Notes: generated by a model not told the origin, from the sequence alone. 64,000 nt of DNA from Lycorma delicatula (GCF_047948215.1 NC_134458.1:133737571-133801570); one strand, 5' to 3'; shown: positions 37,001 to 49,870, counted from the first letter of the stretch. Made by a program: numbers and translations.

Positions 37001-39600
37001 GTTTGAAATATAAGTAAAGAAAATTTACAATTATACATGGTATTATAATTTAAAATACTTTAATTAGATTTTATAACAATATTTAATAGTTGATTTTTTT
37101 ATTATTATAAAATAAATGTACCGCCTACTTTTAACTGAATCAGTAATATGTAATTAACTTCATATAATTCAATTACTTTTTAATACCATTCTCATTTCTT
37201 TTCAGAAATGAAAAATAAAAATTAAATTAATTTAATTAATAATTCATATTTTCCTTTCTTTTATGGTGTTTTAAATTAAAAAGACTTCCTTTTACTTTAA
37301 AATTAGATGGTGAAAATGATTAAATAAAAGTTTTCTTTTGAGGTAAAGCATCACCTTATAATAAATGAATGAATGAAATGAATAGAATTTGAGGAGTTAA
37401 AAGAAAAAGAGAAGTGAAAAGAAAAGAAGTGAAGAGAAAAAAAAGAGTTAAGAATCTTCTGAAGGAGAGATGTTGCTTTACGTACGAATAAGTCTACAAG
37501 GATTTTCGTTTAACACTTTATATTGGTACTAGAAACAGTGTTACAGTTAGTATCTTTCTTAGTTGGTTTTTATTAGTTTGTAACTTTTGTTAAAAGCTTT
37601 TTTCTTAATTAATCCACAATAGTAGAACTTGATCTGTTGGAATTAATTTCATCTGATAACAACTGAATGTTGGCTGTTGTCCAGTGTATTATTACAGTAA
37701 ATTATTATATTACAACACTTAAGTATTTTTCTAATCTCCATCTTTCTTCTTTTAATAAGGGATATGCACACATTCACATTATAAATCATGAATGTCCATC
37801 GCTCATTTCAATAATGTTTTTTTATTAAACAATTTTTTTTAGAATCATCTTCAATCAGTTTTAATCATTTATCTTTGATACTGGAGGATGAAGTTCAAGT
37901 CTAGCAAAGTTATAAAGTAAGTGGATCTGAATGCTTCTGTTACCTGAGCACTCTGACCAGTTTGATTAAATGAGTCTAACTATCTTTTGAATGGTCTGCT
38001 TGAAACTTGACAAGATCAATTGTTGAGCAGTAATTGGGCTAATATATTATTTTGGGTTCATAACAAAAGGTTTTAAGTAAGCTAATATGAAATGTCAGTA
38101 ACTTCTTGAAATGAGATATGCATTCTCAAAAGTAGTAAAATCTTAATAAACACTTATGAGAGAAAGGAAGTAATTTCTCATTACATTTTCAAAGAGCTAA
38201 ATATTGTATTGCATATCAGCATATTATCCCACTAAAATTTAACAGTTACTATTTCACTATGTTCACTACAGAGACTGACTATATAATGAACATTATTACT
38301 CTTAAAGAGAGCAACTATGATTAATGACATTTGTCTATAGATTTGTAATAATGCTTGTAGACTAAACAAGAAAGCCTTTTATAAATTAAATGTTTGTACA
38401 TATCTTTCAGAATAATACACTTACTTGTATTTCAATATGGAGGCTGTCTTTTGTTTTTAACAGACAAACACGTAGACAAAATAATTAAGATTTAATATTA
38501 TAAATTCCTTATTACTTCTTCTAGTCAAATACATAAGATATGCAAAGAAAAATATTTACTTATTTCTATCCTCTATTAAACATTATGCAACCAGTTTTGG
38601 TACCCTAGTCTAATTCAAGCAAATAAACATCTCACCTAAATTAACAATAAATACCTGTAAGTCCCAACTACCCACAAATCCAAACTAAGCAGACATACAT
38701 TAGATATTTTAAGAAATTACTCATTAACAACTTTTATATTCATACTCCAATATAAAACATTATATAACATTCATCCAAAAAGAAATATCAGTAAAATATT
38801 AAAGTAAACAAGCTTTAATGTTCAGTAAAGTACTGAACCAACATTTTCCAATTTACTAACTCAAATCTAAGTTAATTTTCTACTTCAAAAATACATAACT
38901 CTGCACAAACGGTCTTATAATTGTAATTGAAAGCCAGTCAATCATTCAAAATACTCAATTAGAAAACTACAAGTATAATTGGAAAAAATGAACATTATAA
39001 TTGTTACTTGAACTTTAAAAGGATTTAAATTTAAAGGAAAAAAATTATCAAGACATTACTTACAAATACTATAATACAAAAAATTTTATTTAGAATTTAT
39101 AGTAGCAATAAGCCAAAAATATTTCTTCATCTTCAACTTACATAAAATTCTCTGATCCTAGATTGTTTTATTAATCAGAAAAAACAATATAGAAAGTCCT
39201 GTTTAATAGGAAAAAAGTTTTAAAATATTACAAATTTATAAATTACTCACTTCCAAAGTAAATTAAAATTATTATTCTTCCAGAGAACCTTCCATATCTA
39301 ACTACGCACCTCCTTAAATGGTGATAATTGCACATCACCATTTGTAATTACAGTTTGCTATTACCAGTACTAGTAACTCTATTAAGTTAAGAATTTTGTT
39401 AATGTATTTACTCACCACACAATTCTTGGATTAAGTAAGATTATTAAACTTTTTTCCGTGAAGAAGTTTAAGCTTATTCTTGAATGGGCTTTTGGTTTTT
39501 AGAAGAAAGCATTGTTTTTTGCAGTTTATAATTAGATTTTTCAATGTAAAATTAACTACTGACCAGTAACATGTTGCTCCCATTTTACATTACAAAGATC
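34080..39600. other. Long AT-rich stretch, no gene recognised
   Basis: No frame has a recognisable motif (35531 and 36551 were inspected). A polypurine stretch lies at about 37370-37460. Short hairpins such as gggttgg/ccaaccc at 34163-34187 are present. Confidence 0.5.
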
Positions 39601-39631
39601 TAATTCTCCCAAGGGGTGCAGATAGACTTAC

Positions 39632-39747
39632 TAATAGATGCCTCAAAAGTATCCTCATCCTTATAACCAAATGGGGTTGTTCGTATTATCCCTTTAAGAT
39701 ACATCATCCTTCGCACCCTTCCTTTATACTCTTGATACCTTCTTCCC
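39632..39747 (-). CDS. Weak candidate exon, unrecognised
   Basis: The minus strand has an acceptor-like aaacag, then an open stretch with RYQEYKGRVRRMMYLKG and TTPFGYKDEDTFEASI, then a donor gtaagt (39626-39631). The amino-acid mix is more protein-like than its neighbours. No family was recognised, and it could be a remnant of a mobile element. Confidence 0.2.
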
Positions 39748-39849
39748 CTGTTTAGATTCAGTTTGTGCAGATCTCACTGGAATGCAAATTATATACATTG
39801 TGTACCCATTTGTGAACCTTTTTAGAGGCTTTGTTTCTTCTCCAATGCC

Positions 39850-41370
39850 TGTACAATAAGCCTAATTGCCTGATAGAAAGAATTCCTAATTTCTCACAAA
39901 TAACCATTTTTTCTCCCATTACAGTTTTAGTTTCTAAACGTATTTCTGGTACCAGATTAATTCGATACTTTAATAGAATTTATAATGTGATTAAAATATT
40001 CATTCATAATAGACACAAATTACAAGGCTATCAGTATTTATAAATCTTGGTATTCTTCTAGTCATACACAAAACTGAACCACATCTAAACACATTTAAAT
40101 AATATGAGATTTTAAAACACAATGATATTCTAAATGAACATTCTAACCCAATACACTTTTCAACAATATTCTAAATGCAAATATGCCTGATGCAAAAATC
40201 AATCAGCCATCAGGATCAGAACAGTAGCATTAGTCACTCACTGAAGATGGCATAAAAATGGCTGAAAATTTTTTTGAAGTTATTAAAAACATTTATTCAT
40301 AAAATCTAGTTTGTTTTTTTATAATTTTATATTTTTAAGTAAAATACTAAAATTCAGTATCTAAAAGAGTAATACAATGAGTAATGAAAAAAATGACTAT
40401 CATAGTAAATTCAAGTCATGAGTTCTGTTTACAATATTACTATTGTCCATTCTAATCTAGCCAAACATTATGATATTATCAGTATATGCATTATCAATCA
40501 GAATAACAATAAGAACTGACGTTAATTAATCAGTGCATTCATGAGACCAGTTAAGTGTGGAATATTTCTTACCTTTTTTTGACATATGACATACGGTCAT
40601 TAGCCCAAAGTCTAGTTTGATATAGCCAGTTGCTAGTTAAAGCCTAGGCAGCATTAAAGAGATTTTCTTAACCAAATACTGTGATGAGGAGAACCAGTTT
40701 TTCACACCTTTAGAAATTATAGATGGCATGTGAACTATTAATAACAGTGTAAAATTATAACAATATAATACCTGTAACAATGACGGTGAAATAATCACAT
40801 TTCAATAATGTCAATTACTTATCATAAAGATATATATTTCAGAAATTCACATACATTGATCATATTCTAATAAGCAATCAAAACTCAGTAATACTTACAG
40901 CCAGAGAAGGGATTTTACAATCAGTTAAATAATTGACATTACCTTGTTAAACCATAAGATTTAAAATTCTTTGTAAACTGATTAAGCTCTGTGGTAAATC
41001 GAGTTATACTAGAGGCTTATACTAGCTTATAAAGAGGCGCAATGAAATCTAATTTATTAATAATATTATTTTGTTAATGCTTACAGAATATTTTTTTTTT
41101 TAATTTAAAAATATATATTAATTTTTTTTTTAATTTTTACTGTGTAATAACTCCAAAAACTGGGTAAATTTTTTCATATAATTCTAAAATGTAATGGATA
41201 ATTTAGGAGAACAAAATTAAAATTAATTTCTATTTGGTTTTAAAAATAAATGTATTTTTCTAACATCATTATTAAATACAAAACGACTTAAATAATAATT
41301 AAAACTCATCATTCATATTTAAAGTACTACTGTTATGGCATGAAATAGACATGTTTTGATCATTAATATG

Positions 41371-41401
<31 letters not shown>

Positions 41402-42290
41402 GTATATATATATATTTTACATTTTTTTCATCCAGTTATAAGTAATTACACTTAGGTTTGGCTTATTTCAAAGTAAAGTCCATAGAAAAAGAGAGAGAGA
41501 GAGAAAAGGAGAGAAAAAGATAGATGTAAATATGTAATGTAGCCTACCCCTATATTAAACATCCCAACACAACTACACGCATCATTTAAATAAAGCACGC
41601 TAACAAACCACAAGAGAGCCACATACATTACTTCACCCCAAACAACTAACAGCATCACAGATCCCAGTTCTCAAAAATTATAATTAAAAAAAAAATCAAG
41701 AAAATGTTTTAAAATTAACACATAGGATTATTTCATCAACATAAAGTTTTTAAGCTTTTAGAACATTATCTCAGAATTAAAATAATAATTTGAAAGAGAA
41801 ATACAGTTAAGAATAAAATGTAAAATTTTGTTATTCACCAATTTAATTTTTTTATGAAAGAAAATGTTATTGATCAATTTGTTAGTTAGAAAAAGATAAG
41901 AGTAAAACAGTTCATATCTGTAGATTGTGCGTCTAACTTGTTATTAACAACTGATCAGTATAGAATGAAGGAATATAAATCTTTTGTCTACATTTTATTC
42001 AACAAGCGATAAGTTTTTGGAGACTACTCTAGAGAGGAAAAGAAATTGGTCTTATTATATAAAACACTGATCCGAATACTTTTGTAAAAAGGTGATAATT
42101 ACATTGCTTATGGGTCAGATCTATCCTTGGGCAGATAAATTGCACATATAAATCTAACAATAGAGTGGAAAATCAAGAAAAATAATTTGCAAGTGGGACA
42201 GAATGAAATAAGGATATTCTCTATCCTTATTGTTTTCCAAATCTTAAAAAAAAAAGTATAAAATAAGTTAAATAAAAAATTTGAGAGTAG
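39850..42290. other. AT-rich DNA, (TA)n and GA-rich tracts
   Basis: Contains TA-rich runs broken by TG at 41370-41416 and a GA-rich run at 41489-41520. No gene was recognised. Confidence 0.5.
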
Positions 42291-42990
42291 ATTAACAATC
42301 TAGAGAGAAAGAGTATGGAGTTAATTTAATTGCTGATGATATTGTTTTTTAACCTGAAACTAAAAATGAATTAAACGAAATAATAAAATATAATTTGAAA
42401 ATAAATGATAATAAAAGAAAGAAAAAAAGGAAGCAAATTATGTATTAAATACTATATTGGGAGAATATAACACACCTTAGTATCGTCTATTGTTCATAAA
42501 TTGAACAATTTTACGATATTGCTAAAAAAACATTATATTAAAAATTTTGTTATCTTTTAAATTTACTTTAAAATAACTTTTACTGTTCACTATTATGTGT
42601 TTATGTCAACTATTAAATTTTTTTTATTTGGAATCAAAAATTACAAAGAATGGATGATGTAGGGATGACATTAAAAGTTTAATGAAAGAGTATTTTTATG
42701 TAGAGAAGAGATTTGTATCAAATATAGATTTTGCAGTTTGAGAGACATTTTTAGTATTATAGAAATGTAACACTCTAAAATAGTAAAACACAGGTAACAG
42801 GAAAACCAGAAAGAAACGAGTACAGGCTTTGGAAATATGATATTATAAAAATTGTTGATATTAAGTGGATTGAAAGAGATCAAAATGAACAGGAGAAAAC
42901 GAACTGGAGAAAAAAATGAGCTAGTGGAAAATTCTACCTTGAAGATCTAGGTTGGTAGGTCATATGTATCCAGGAAACTAGGGTTATTAA
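42290..42990 (+). pseudogene. Weak LINE reverse-transcriptase relic
   Basis: A forward frame near 42315-42400 reads YGVNLIADDIVF, a stop, then PETKNELNEI, which matches the catalytic (F/Y)-A-D-D block and the E-x-x-x-x-L-x-x-x-x that follows in LINE reverse transcriptases. Near 42900-42980 a G-R-S-Y/G-H-M-like tail may be the C-terminal W-x-G-H block. The intervening sequence is heavily decayed. Moderate to low certainty. Confidence 0.35.
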
Positions 42991-43083
42991 TTCTGTAATA
43001 GAAAGAAGTGTATAATGTACATAAGTGGAAACAGAAGGGAATAAAGAAGTCTTTAATTATTAAATTACTGATGATTCTTTGTC

Positions 43084-44200
43084 AACTATAACTTGTTTGT
43101 AATAGAAAAAAAAGCTGTTACTGCAAGCCAGGTGCACGACTTAATTCTTCCCCTATGAGTATAATGTTTTTGTTTTGTATAAAGTGGGGAGAATTGTCAA
43201 AAGCATTTTAGCAAAGGCATTAGCAAAGATTTACCAACATTTTTTACTACTGATTCAGATTTTGAAATTAAGTAGAAGTAATGACTTCATCTACATTTTG
43301 ACTGTAGAAAATTCTAGACAACAGGAAAACCAAAAGAAAAAGGATTGTTTGAAATGCAATATAAAAGAAGAATATTGTAATTGGTGTAATTAATAGAACA
43401 TAAAATGAAAAGTGTCCAAAGCAAATTAGAAAGAAGTGAAAATTTTATTTAAAAAGTTCTGTAATGAAAAATATTCAGTACTTTTTGGGAAAATTACACA
43501 AATTACTTAATTTTGTAAACTTAAAAGTTAATCAATCTGCTGAGAAATAATTTTAAGGGAAGTCAGAGATTACATGGAGCACCAAATAAAGCACTAAAAT
43601 TAACAAATGTGTTAAAATTAAAGATTGGTAAACACTAAACACCTTAAATGTAAAAGCATAAAAATTCCAAAAATTCCATTTATGACATATTACTGTTACT
43701 ACTCGTCATATTATTTTTGCAATACAATAATTTATTTTTATTATTTCATAAATTGCACAATTTCAAAAATTAATTTCTCAACAATGGTTGATTTATGACT
43801 GATAAAATTTTAATGTATTTATTGTTGTACAGACTACTACATTTCTGCACATATTTTTCTATAATTGTAGAACAATTCTCTCAGTAAGTTTGAAAATTAA
43901 ATATTTCTCTTTAATTATTGTTTTAAAAATGTTAAAACAACAGAAAATGTTAGAACAAGGTAAATAGTGGATAGATTCATTAGAGGACGAATGGGTAAAA
44001 GATATGACAGTAACAAAAAACTTAAAATCCCATCATTGAAACAGAAATGAGAGATATACGTAAATTATTCTTTACACGTGATAGCTTGAAATCAAACAGA
44101 AAGTTAGCCGACTATAACTTGTTTATAATAAAAAAAAAAGTTGTACTGCAAACAAGGCGGACGAGTTAATTCTTATCCTACGAGTATATGTTTTTGTTTA
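43084..44200 (+). repeat. Pair of ~95 bp direct repeats flanking 0.93 kb
   Basis: actataacttgtttgtaata at 43085-43104 and a close copy at 44111 begin two similar segments ending in gagtata then atgtttttgttt (43084-43178 and 44110-44200). Both contain ctgcaa, then aattctt. The 0.93 kb between them is AT-rich with no coding signal. They may be two copies of a short mobile element or the ends of one. Confidence 0.65.
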
Positions 44201-44866
44201 GTAAATCTATCATGAGCAAGAATAACTTACTACTTTTAATCAAGAAGGGCAAACTATTTATAAATATTTCAAATGAAAAATAGTAAATGTTAATAGATTT
44301 TTAGTTGCGCAACTTACTAAGTGTAGTTTAAATAAATTCTTCCTTGTGATTTTTTTATAAATTTTGCTTTATACTATTTGACTAATTTTTTTACTACGCT
44401 TTTTACTAATTGAGATGATTGCTACAAATTTAAATAAATAAAAACCTTTGAGCCAAGAGGCATTTTGATTTAGTTCTGTTTGGGACCAATAAATAACATG
44501 AAAATAAACCCATTTTAGCAACTATTTACAGAAGTTAATTACTTACACAGTATATAAATATCATTTACTAAACAAATTTTTGCTGTCTGCCATTTTATTT
44601 TTCGGGCCCAAAAAATAAATTATACGCACATAAACGTATTATAATTTGTATAACAGTTAATTTACCTTGGCCATGCAAGAGAAATATCTATAAATAAAAA
44701 TCTTTACAACACAATCACTACTTTCAAATCCATGCAGATTTTATTGAAAATACATTGAAATTTTGTTCCTTTATAACCGAATATTATGTACGTAAACAGA
44801 AAGAAAAATATGACCCAAGCAAGATATATGATTCTAATCTTCCGAAATGAAACTGATAAGCATTAA

Positions 44867-45360
44867 CCAATGACAACACACCTTAATCCTAGCGTATCAC
44901 AGATTCCACTTAAGTTTTACATCCCCAAACACAGAATTCTCAGAACACTGCAATAGCAATCCGTTAAAAAAAATCAGATTACGCTTATTTCCAATTAATC
45001 AGAATACTCCATTTTCTTAACTAATCACAACCGTGAATGCATTTGACCAATAAAAAAAAAACAGTACATTTGCACCAATCATAGCATTGAAAGGAACTGA
45101 TCAATTAGAATGTACAAGTTTAAATTAATCATAATTCCTCGTTTCGTTACCAACCACAACAATAAAAAATTCTGACAAATTAGAATGCACCAAATCTGAC
45201 CAACCGCGGTACTGAACAGTGTTAACACCATATTCTAATCATTCACAATACCATTTTTTATGAATCATGAAAGCGTACACTATAATTGTTCGGAAATCTG
45301 CAAGTTTTGGCCAACCATTGTACAGAATTATCTTGACCGTTAACAAACTAAAGTTTATCT
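44867..45360 (+). repeat. Degenerate minisatellite, ~25 bp unit
   Basis: A unit approximating ccaatcacaatactgaat plus about 7 bases recurs with starts near 44991, 45021, 45047, 45075, 45101, 45125, 45150, 45176, 45200, 45236, 45262, 45287 and 45311. Most steps are 24-28 bp. Weaker starts at 44867 and 44925 extend it to the left. Units are strongly diverged, and the period is visible mainly from the recurring ccaa(t/c)ca or ttaatca core. Confidence 0.7.
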
Positions 45361-45364
45361 TACG

Positions 45365-46090
45365 TGGATAAATAAAATTTTACCATTCATAATACACAAC
45401 TCAAATCCGATTATAATTTAGACTATCTAGCGTGAGTTTTATTGAGAACATGAAAGTACGGATTTAGTACTGTCTGCTTCCTACAAAAAAAATGAAGATA
45501 GATCGTTATAGATGATAAGTTAATATTTAGGTCAATTGATTTTTCTTATAGATAATGGTTTTACATGTATAAGAAGTTCCCGCTTTTTCCCTTTAGTTCT
45601 TGAGAATATCTTAAAAGAAGTATTCAGATAATGTGGGTTCATTTTCCACCAGTGTCGCATACAAAATGAACTTTTGACATAATTTCGTCTCATAAACCTT
45701 AATCATTATTGGCAATGGAATTTTGCAATTTATATCAATTATCCGAAACGGAAATTTATCCGTACAGAAGTCCAAAGATAAAAGAACTTGGCACTTGGAG
45801 ATTTTACTTGGTGTGATGATGGCTTATGTATGATCACATGATGATTGGAGCACATAGGTTGTCACAAAGTAGTATGAATGCTGCTGCATAACAATAGTAT
45901 TAAGTACGCGTGTAACATTTATTCAAATTCCGTAAACATTTATCTTAGTATAAGCTTTTTAGCTTAAAATAACTGAAAAAAATAAAGAGTTTATATTAGT
46001 TTTGATTAACTGTTGTGTTAACCCCGCTCAAACGCGCACATGCACGGGCATATATATATATGTATGTATGTATGTAAAAACTAATACTTT
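45365..46090. other. AT-rich DNA, no gene recognised
   Basis: Nothing supported, apart from a short (TA)n-(TATG)n run at 46050-46076. Confidence 0.5.
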
Positions 46091-46093
46091 GTG

Positions 46094-46152
46094 CTTATCA
46101 CTTTTTTCTTCAATAAAGTGATAAGTCTTTTGTAGATTTTTCTACAAAAGAC
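46094..46152. repeat. Two adjacent perfect hairpins
   Basis: Hairpin 1 has 10 bp arms cttatcactt/aagtgataag (46094-46103 and 46116-46125). Hairpin 2 has 12 bp arms gtcttttgtaga/tctacaaaagac (46125-46136 and 46141-46152) with a tttt loop. The hairpins share one base. An outer gcgcac/gtgcgc pair may make a larger foldback. Confidence 0.9.
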
Positions 46153-46439
46153 ATGCAAGTGCGCACACACATACACATCACAAAAAAGGTATGAAAAACT
46201 CTTAGCAAGTCACATAGACATACTTAAACATTTTTTTGCGAATAGCAAAACTGAAAAACGTTCTAGAAAAAGAAACACCTACAAAAAAGACATCACTTTA
46301 TTAAAGGAAAAACTGTTTGGATTTCTTGTAAGCTTAGGAAATTAATTACATTAGTTTTGCAAATGAAGAACATGTATGTGTTATATGGAAAAATAATAGC
46401 CCAATTCTAACGATGAATTAACTTATTAATTCACCTCAT

Positions 46440-46595
46440 AAGTTTTTGAAGATTGTACGTGGGAATACGGTAATGGAATTTTGTAGCGTATAAAAAATGC
46501 TATGCCTGACCGGGATTCGAACCTGGACACCCGGATAAAAGCCGAGACGCTACCCCAATTTGTCGCGGAGATCTCCAATCTGTTGCGGAAATCGA
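46440..46595 (-). mobile_element. SINE family S1 copy
   Basis: On the minus strand the B box (aggttcgaatcccgg) and ggtagcgtctcggc match the S1 head at 11872, and the body taaaaaatgcta/cgctacaaaat follows. The 5' edge carries a 19-20 bp tandem duplication (ccaatttgtcgcggagatc and ccaatctgttgcggaaatcg). No target-site duplication was seen. Confidence 0.75.
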
Positions 46596-46599
46596 CAAA

Positions 46600-47445
46600 T
46601 GTTAAAACTTTGTATAATTTTTAAAATCGTTAAATTTAAAGTATCATAAAATCTATGAAAATCAATGTGAATCTGAGATTTAATGCTTCTATTTTTTAAT
46701 ACCTTACAATTGTACGAAAAAAATTAGGAGATGAGAATAAGAATGTATAAAAACTCCATTTCGATTAACCCGACTGAGTACTCACTAATCTTATTACACG
46801 TCTCATTCAGAACCGAAAGGACTGCGTTGGGCAGAATAAATGACTAATTTACTAAAGGGATTTTCTTAAGGGATTTAAACGCCTAATGACGTTTTACGCG
46901 TTATCCCTTCAAACACCTAAATGTACAGATTTAGATAATCAACTTGAAATAAGAGGATCATGGATAAATTAAATCACGTGTAAACGAATAACCTTATATA
47001 TGAGTATTTAGTTTTCTGAGCAACAGTAAATGGTAAAAACCTTTTCGCCAAGATAGAAGGCCGAATTGTAATACTACTACTTTCAGTTGCAGTAAAACAG
47101 ATAGTGTTGTCATTTTAAAACAACATTTCTTGTTAGAAAATTAACCTTATTGTTAGTGATTACTTAAAACAGCTTTCCAGCGTTCGCGCTTTATCCTTTA
47201 AAAACAAAATTAAACGGAAAATTTCTGATATTCGGCTAATATTGAAATAAATAAAACCATTGAACCAAACGTATTCTTGAATTAGTTTAAAATAGAACCA
47301 TAAGAAAATATAACAAAAAACCAATGCTGCAAATCGTTTACACCCGTAATTCGATGTTCGTAAAGTTATATATATATACGAAATACGTATATAATGTGAA
47401 TGCATGAAAGAAATTATTGGTTAAAATGGGGTTTTAAGAAGATAT
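46600..47445. other. AT-rich DNA upstream of the PLE
   Basis: No gene was recognised. The 5' control region of the Penelope-like element may lie here, but no terminal-repeat boundary could be found. Confidence 0.4.
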
Positions 47446-47449
47446 CACT

Positions 47450-47944
47450 ATGAATTATGGATACAATACTACAAAAGTTACGAAAAACTATAATAAAATA
47501 CAAAACAAACAGATAAAATACAAAAATCGAAAAATATTTTTACTTAAAGCTAGATCAAATAATATATTTCCAAAATTTATGGAGTTCAATTTCAAGCATA
47601 CTGAATTCCAAACCAAAGATAATGGAGACAAATTCATTAATATCGTATATAATTTTAAGAAAAAAGTTATAAACTCGCTAATAAAACATACAGTGCAAAT
47701 TAAAAAGAATATTAAAGATGATATTTCTAAAGAAATAAATACCTTAAAGGATAGTTTACCTAGACAATTATTTGAGAGTTTTATAATTTTGGAAGAATAC
47801 AAATGCGAAAGTAGTTTCAAAATTATCAAAGAAAAAAATATTAAAAATTTCAACCGCTTAAGAAATAGGCACAGCCAACCTAACTTCGTTGAATACAACG
47901 AAAAATGGATACAAAATTTATCAACATTACTAATTCCTGAATAA
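47450..47944 (+). pseudogene. PLE N-terminal region
   Basis: A 164-codon frame contains FLLKARSNNIFPKFMEF, matching the A-R-x-x-x-I-F-P-K-F block near the start of Penelope proteins, and NFVEYNEKWIQNLSTLLIPE, matching the W-V-x-N-L-S block before the reverse transcriptase. One TAA (47942-47944) interrupts it. The same frame continues as SLSLGPKFTL, the conserved L-x-L-G-P-K-F segment. The antisense frame at 47488-47898 is a shadow. Confidence 0.75.
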
Positions 47945-48032
47945 GTAAATAAAAGTCTATCGCTAGGACCTAAATTTACGTTACTGGTAGCATTAAATAA
48001 TCACGAGCGAGACACAAGTTACACACAAACCG

Positions 48033-49300
48033 TTGCCAACAAAAAACTTCATTACAAATATTGAAAACGCCATTAGAGTTATTGACAATGAGGAAGAAAA
48101 AAATAAAATACGTAATAATATATGCAAGGCAATACAAATATATAAAAGTAATACTAAGGCATGTAATAAAAAAATCAAAATGAGAATATACAATAACATA
48201 GTAAATACGGAAGCGGAAAAAGTAATAGAAAATATCATCATAAACGCATCAAAAACAAAGACATTCATACAGCGTAATAGCCATAAAATCATAATATTTA
48301 AAAGTAATAAAACAGTATCGTGGACAATAAAAATTATTCAAAAAAAATGTAAAATATGTAAAATAATAAAACCACATACAGATAAATAAAAAGAGATCCG
48401 ACCAATAAATTACACCTAGAAAATAATAAAATAGCCAAAAAGTTGTCTGCACATGGGTATATAACAAGAAGAAGCGAAACTAATAAGTATAAATAACGCG
48501 ATACCGCCCAGAATTTACGGTCTGATCAAATTACAAAAATTATTAAAAATGATTATCCTGTAAGAGTTATAGTAAACTGCATATAAAATATAAGCTATCC
48601 AAATTTGTAATTAAAATATTACAACAAATTATCGGAAAAATTAAATACAACATTAAATAATCGTGGGAATTCCACACATTTATTAATAAGCAAATAATAC
48701 CCACATACCACAAATTAATTTCGTTGGACGTAATTTCATTATATACCAGCATTCCGAAGAATTTAGTGATTGAAGCGATAGAAAGCAAATGGAGTGAAAT
48801 TGAAAAAATAACTAAAATTAAAAAAACAGAATTTTTGGAATTATAAACATTCGCATAGATAATATGTACTTTAAATTTAAAAATAAATTATTTGAACAAT
48901 GCCAAGGGATAGGGATGGGGTCACCAATTCCAGCAAGCTTAGCAAACTTAACTGTGGAATATATAGAAAAATAAAGTATTAGAAAAATTAACTAAGTTCT
49001 CTTTCTAAAAAAGATACGTAGATGACATTGTAGTATGTGCACATGAACAGGATATTGATTTAATATTAAAAGAATTTAATCTATTTAATGAACATATACA
49101 ATTTACAAAGGAAGTTGAGATTAACAATAGCTTTTTCCGAAAAGAAAATATCAACAAAACGGTATATAAAACCAACATCTCAGGTATATACCTAAATTTC
49201 CTATCAACACAACCAATATCACATAAAAATTCAGCAGTCAAGAAACTTGCAAACAGAGTAATAAAATTTACAAACCCCGAAGATTGTCCAAGATATAAAA
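48033..49300 (+). pseudogene. PLE reverse transcriptase region
   Basis: Motifs appear in order over several frames: PTKNFITNIENAIRV (48036), PRIYGLIKLQK (about 48505-48540), DYPVRVIVNCI (about 48551-48585), LISLDVISLYTSIP (about 48715-48760, first catalytic Asp), QGIGMGSPIPASLANL (about 48901-48950), RYVDDIVV (about 49011-49040, catalytic YVDD) and LSTQPISHKNSAVKKLANRV (about 49200-49262). At least four frameshifts or stops are seen. The order and spacing match PLEs rather than LINEs, which have P-Q-G and Y-A-D-D blocks. Confidence 0.85.
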
Positions 49301-49559
49301 AAAAGCAAAAAATCTATTAATAAATAATAATTATCCGGAAAATATCATAAATAAAATATTTAAAAGTACAATTAATAAACGCTATAATAATAAATATATC
49401 AGCCAACCATCCTAATAAAAATAATAAGACTGAGAATTATGTTGCATTACCATATGTCGCGGATCTGTCGAAAAATAATAAAAAATTGCTACAAAATTTC
49501 GCAATATCCCATTAAAATTGCAACAATCTGAGTTTACTAAATTAAAATCGCCGATAGAA

Positions 49560-49870
49560 AAAAAATCAGCAAGCCAACGTAGTATGCAGCATTACGTGTA
49601 AAGATTGTAACGTTGTGTACATTGAATAAACATCTCAATACCTTAAAAAAGAATAGAAGCCCATAAATGTAGAAAAAAGGAAGTGACAGCGCTCACAAAA
49701 CAAACAACAGAACATAAACACTCGTTTGATTTCAACAGCACCAAAATATTAGACAAAGAACAAAATACACATAAAAGACCACTCTAAAAATGATATTCAT
49801 CACGAGAAATACAAACGCTGTCAACAATAGAACGGACATAGCCGGATTAAGCAATACATATGTCAATTTA
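49560..49870 (+). pseudogene. PLE C-terminal GIY-YIG endonuclease
   Basis: The frame reads SITCKDCNVVYIE, a stop, then TSQYLKKRIEAHK, matching the Y-x-I-x-C-x-x-C-x-x-x-Y-I-G-x-T-x-x-x-L-x-x-R-x-x-E-H signature of PLE endonucleases. Here the Gly of the second motif is lost and its Gln position is a stop. A later segment (FDFNSTKILDKEQNTHKR) corresponds to the variable C-terminal region. The domain is dead. Confidence 0.8.

Larger units (their letters stand above)
47450..49870 (+). mobile_element. Penelope-like element (reverse transcriptase plus GIY-YIG endonuclease), decayed
   Basis: Read across frame changes, the region has the full domain order of a Penelope-like element: N-terminal region, reverse transcriptase, and C-terminal GIY-YIG endonuclease. 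PLEs copy their RNA onto a nick made by this endonuclease. Multiple nonsense codons and frameshifts inactivate it. The extreme AAA/AAT/ATA codon use suggests long mutation towards AT. Element ends, terminal repeats and target-site duplications were not found. Confidence 0.85.

Noticed and set aside
44867..45360. CRISPR-like array
   Set aside because: The units are contiguous and diverged with no constant repeat and unique spacers, and the window is eukaryotic.
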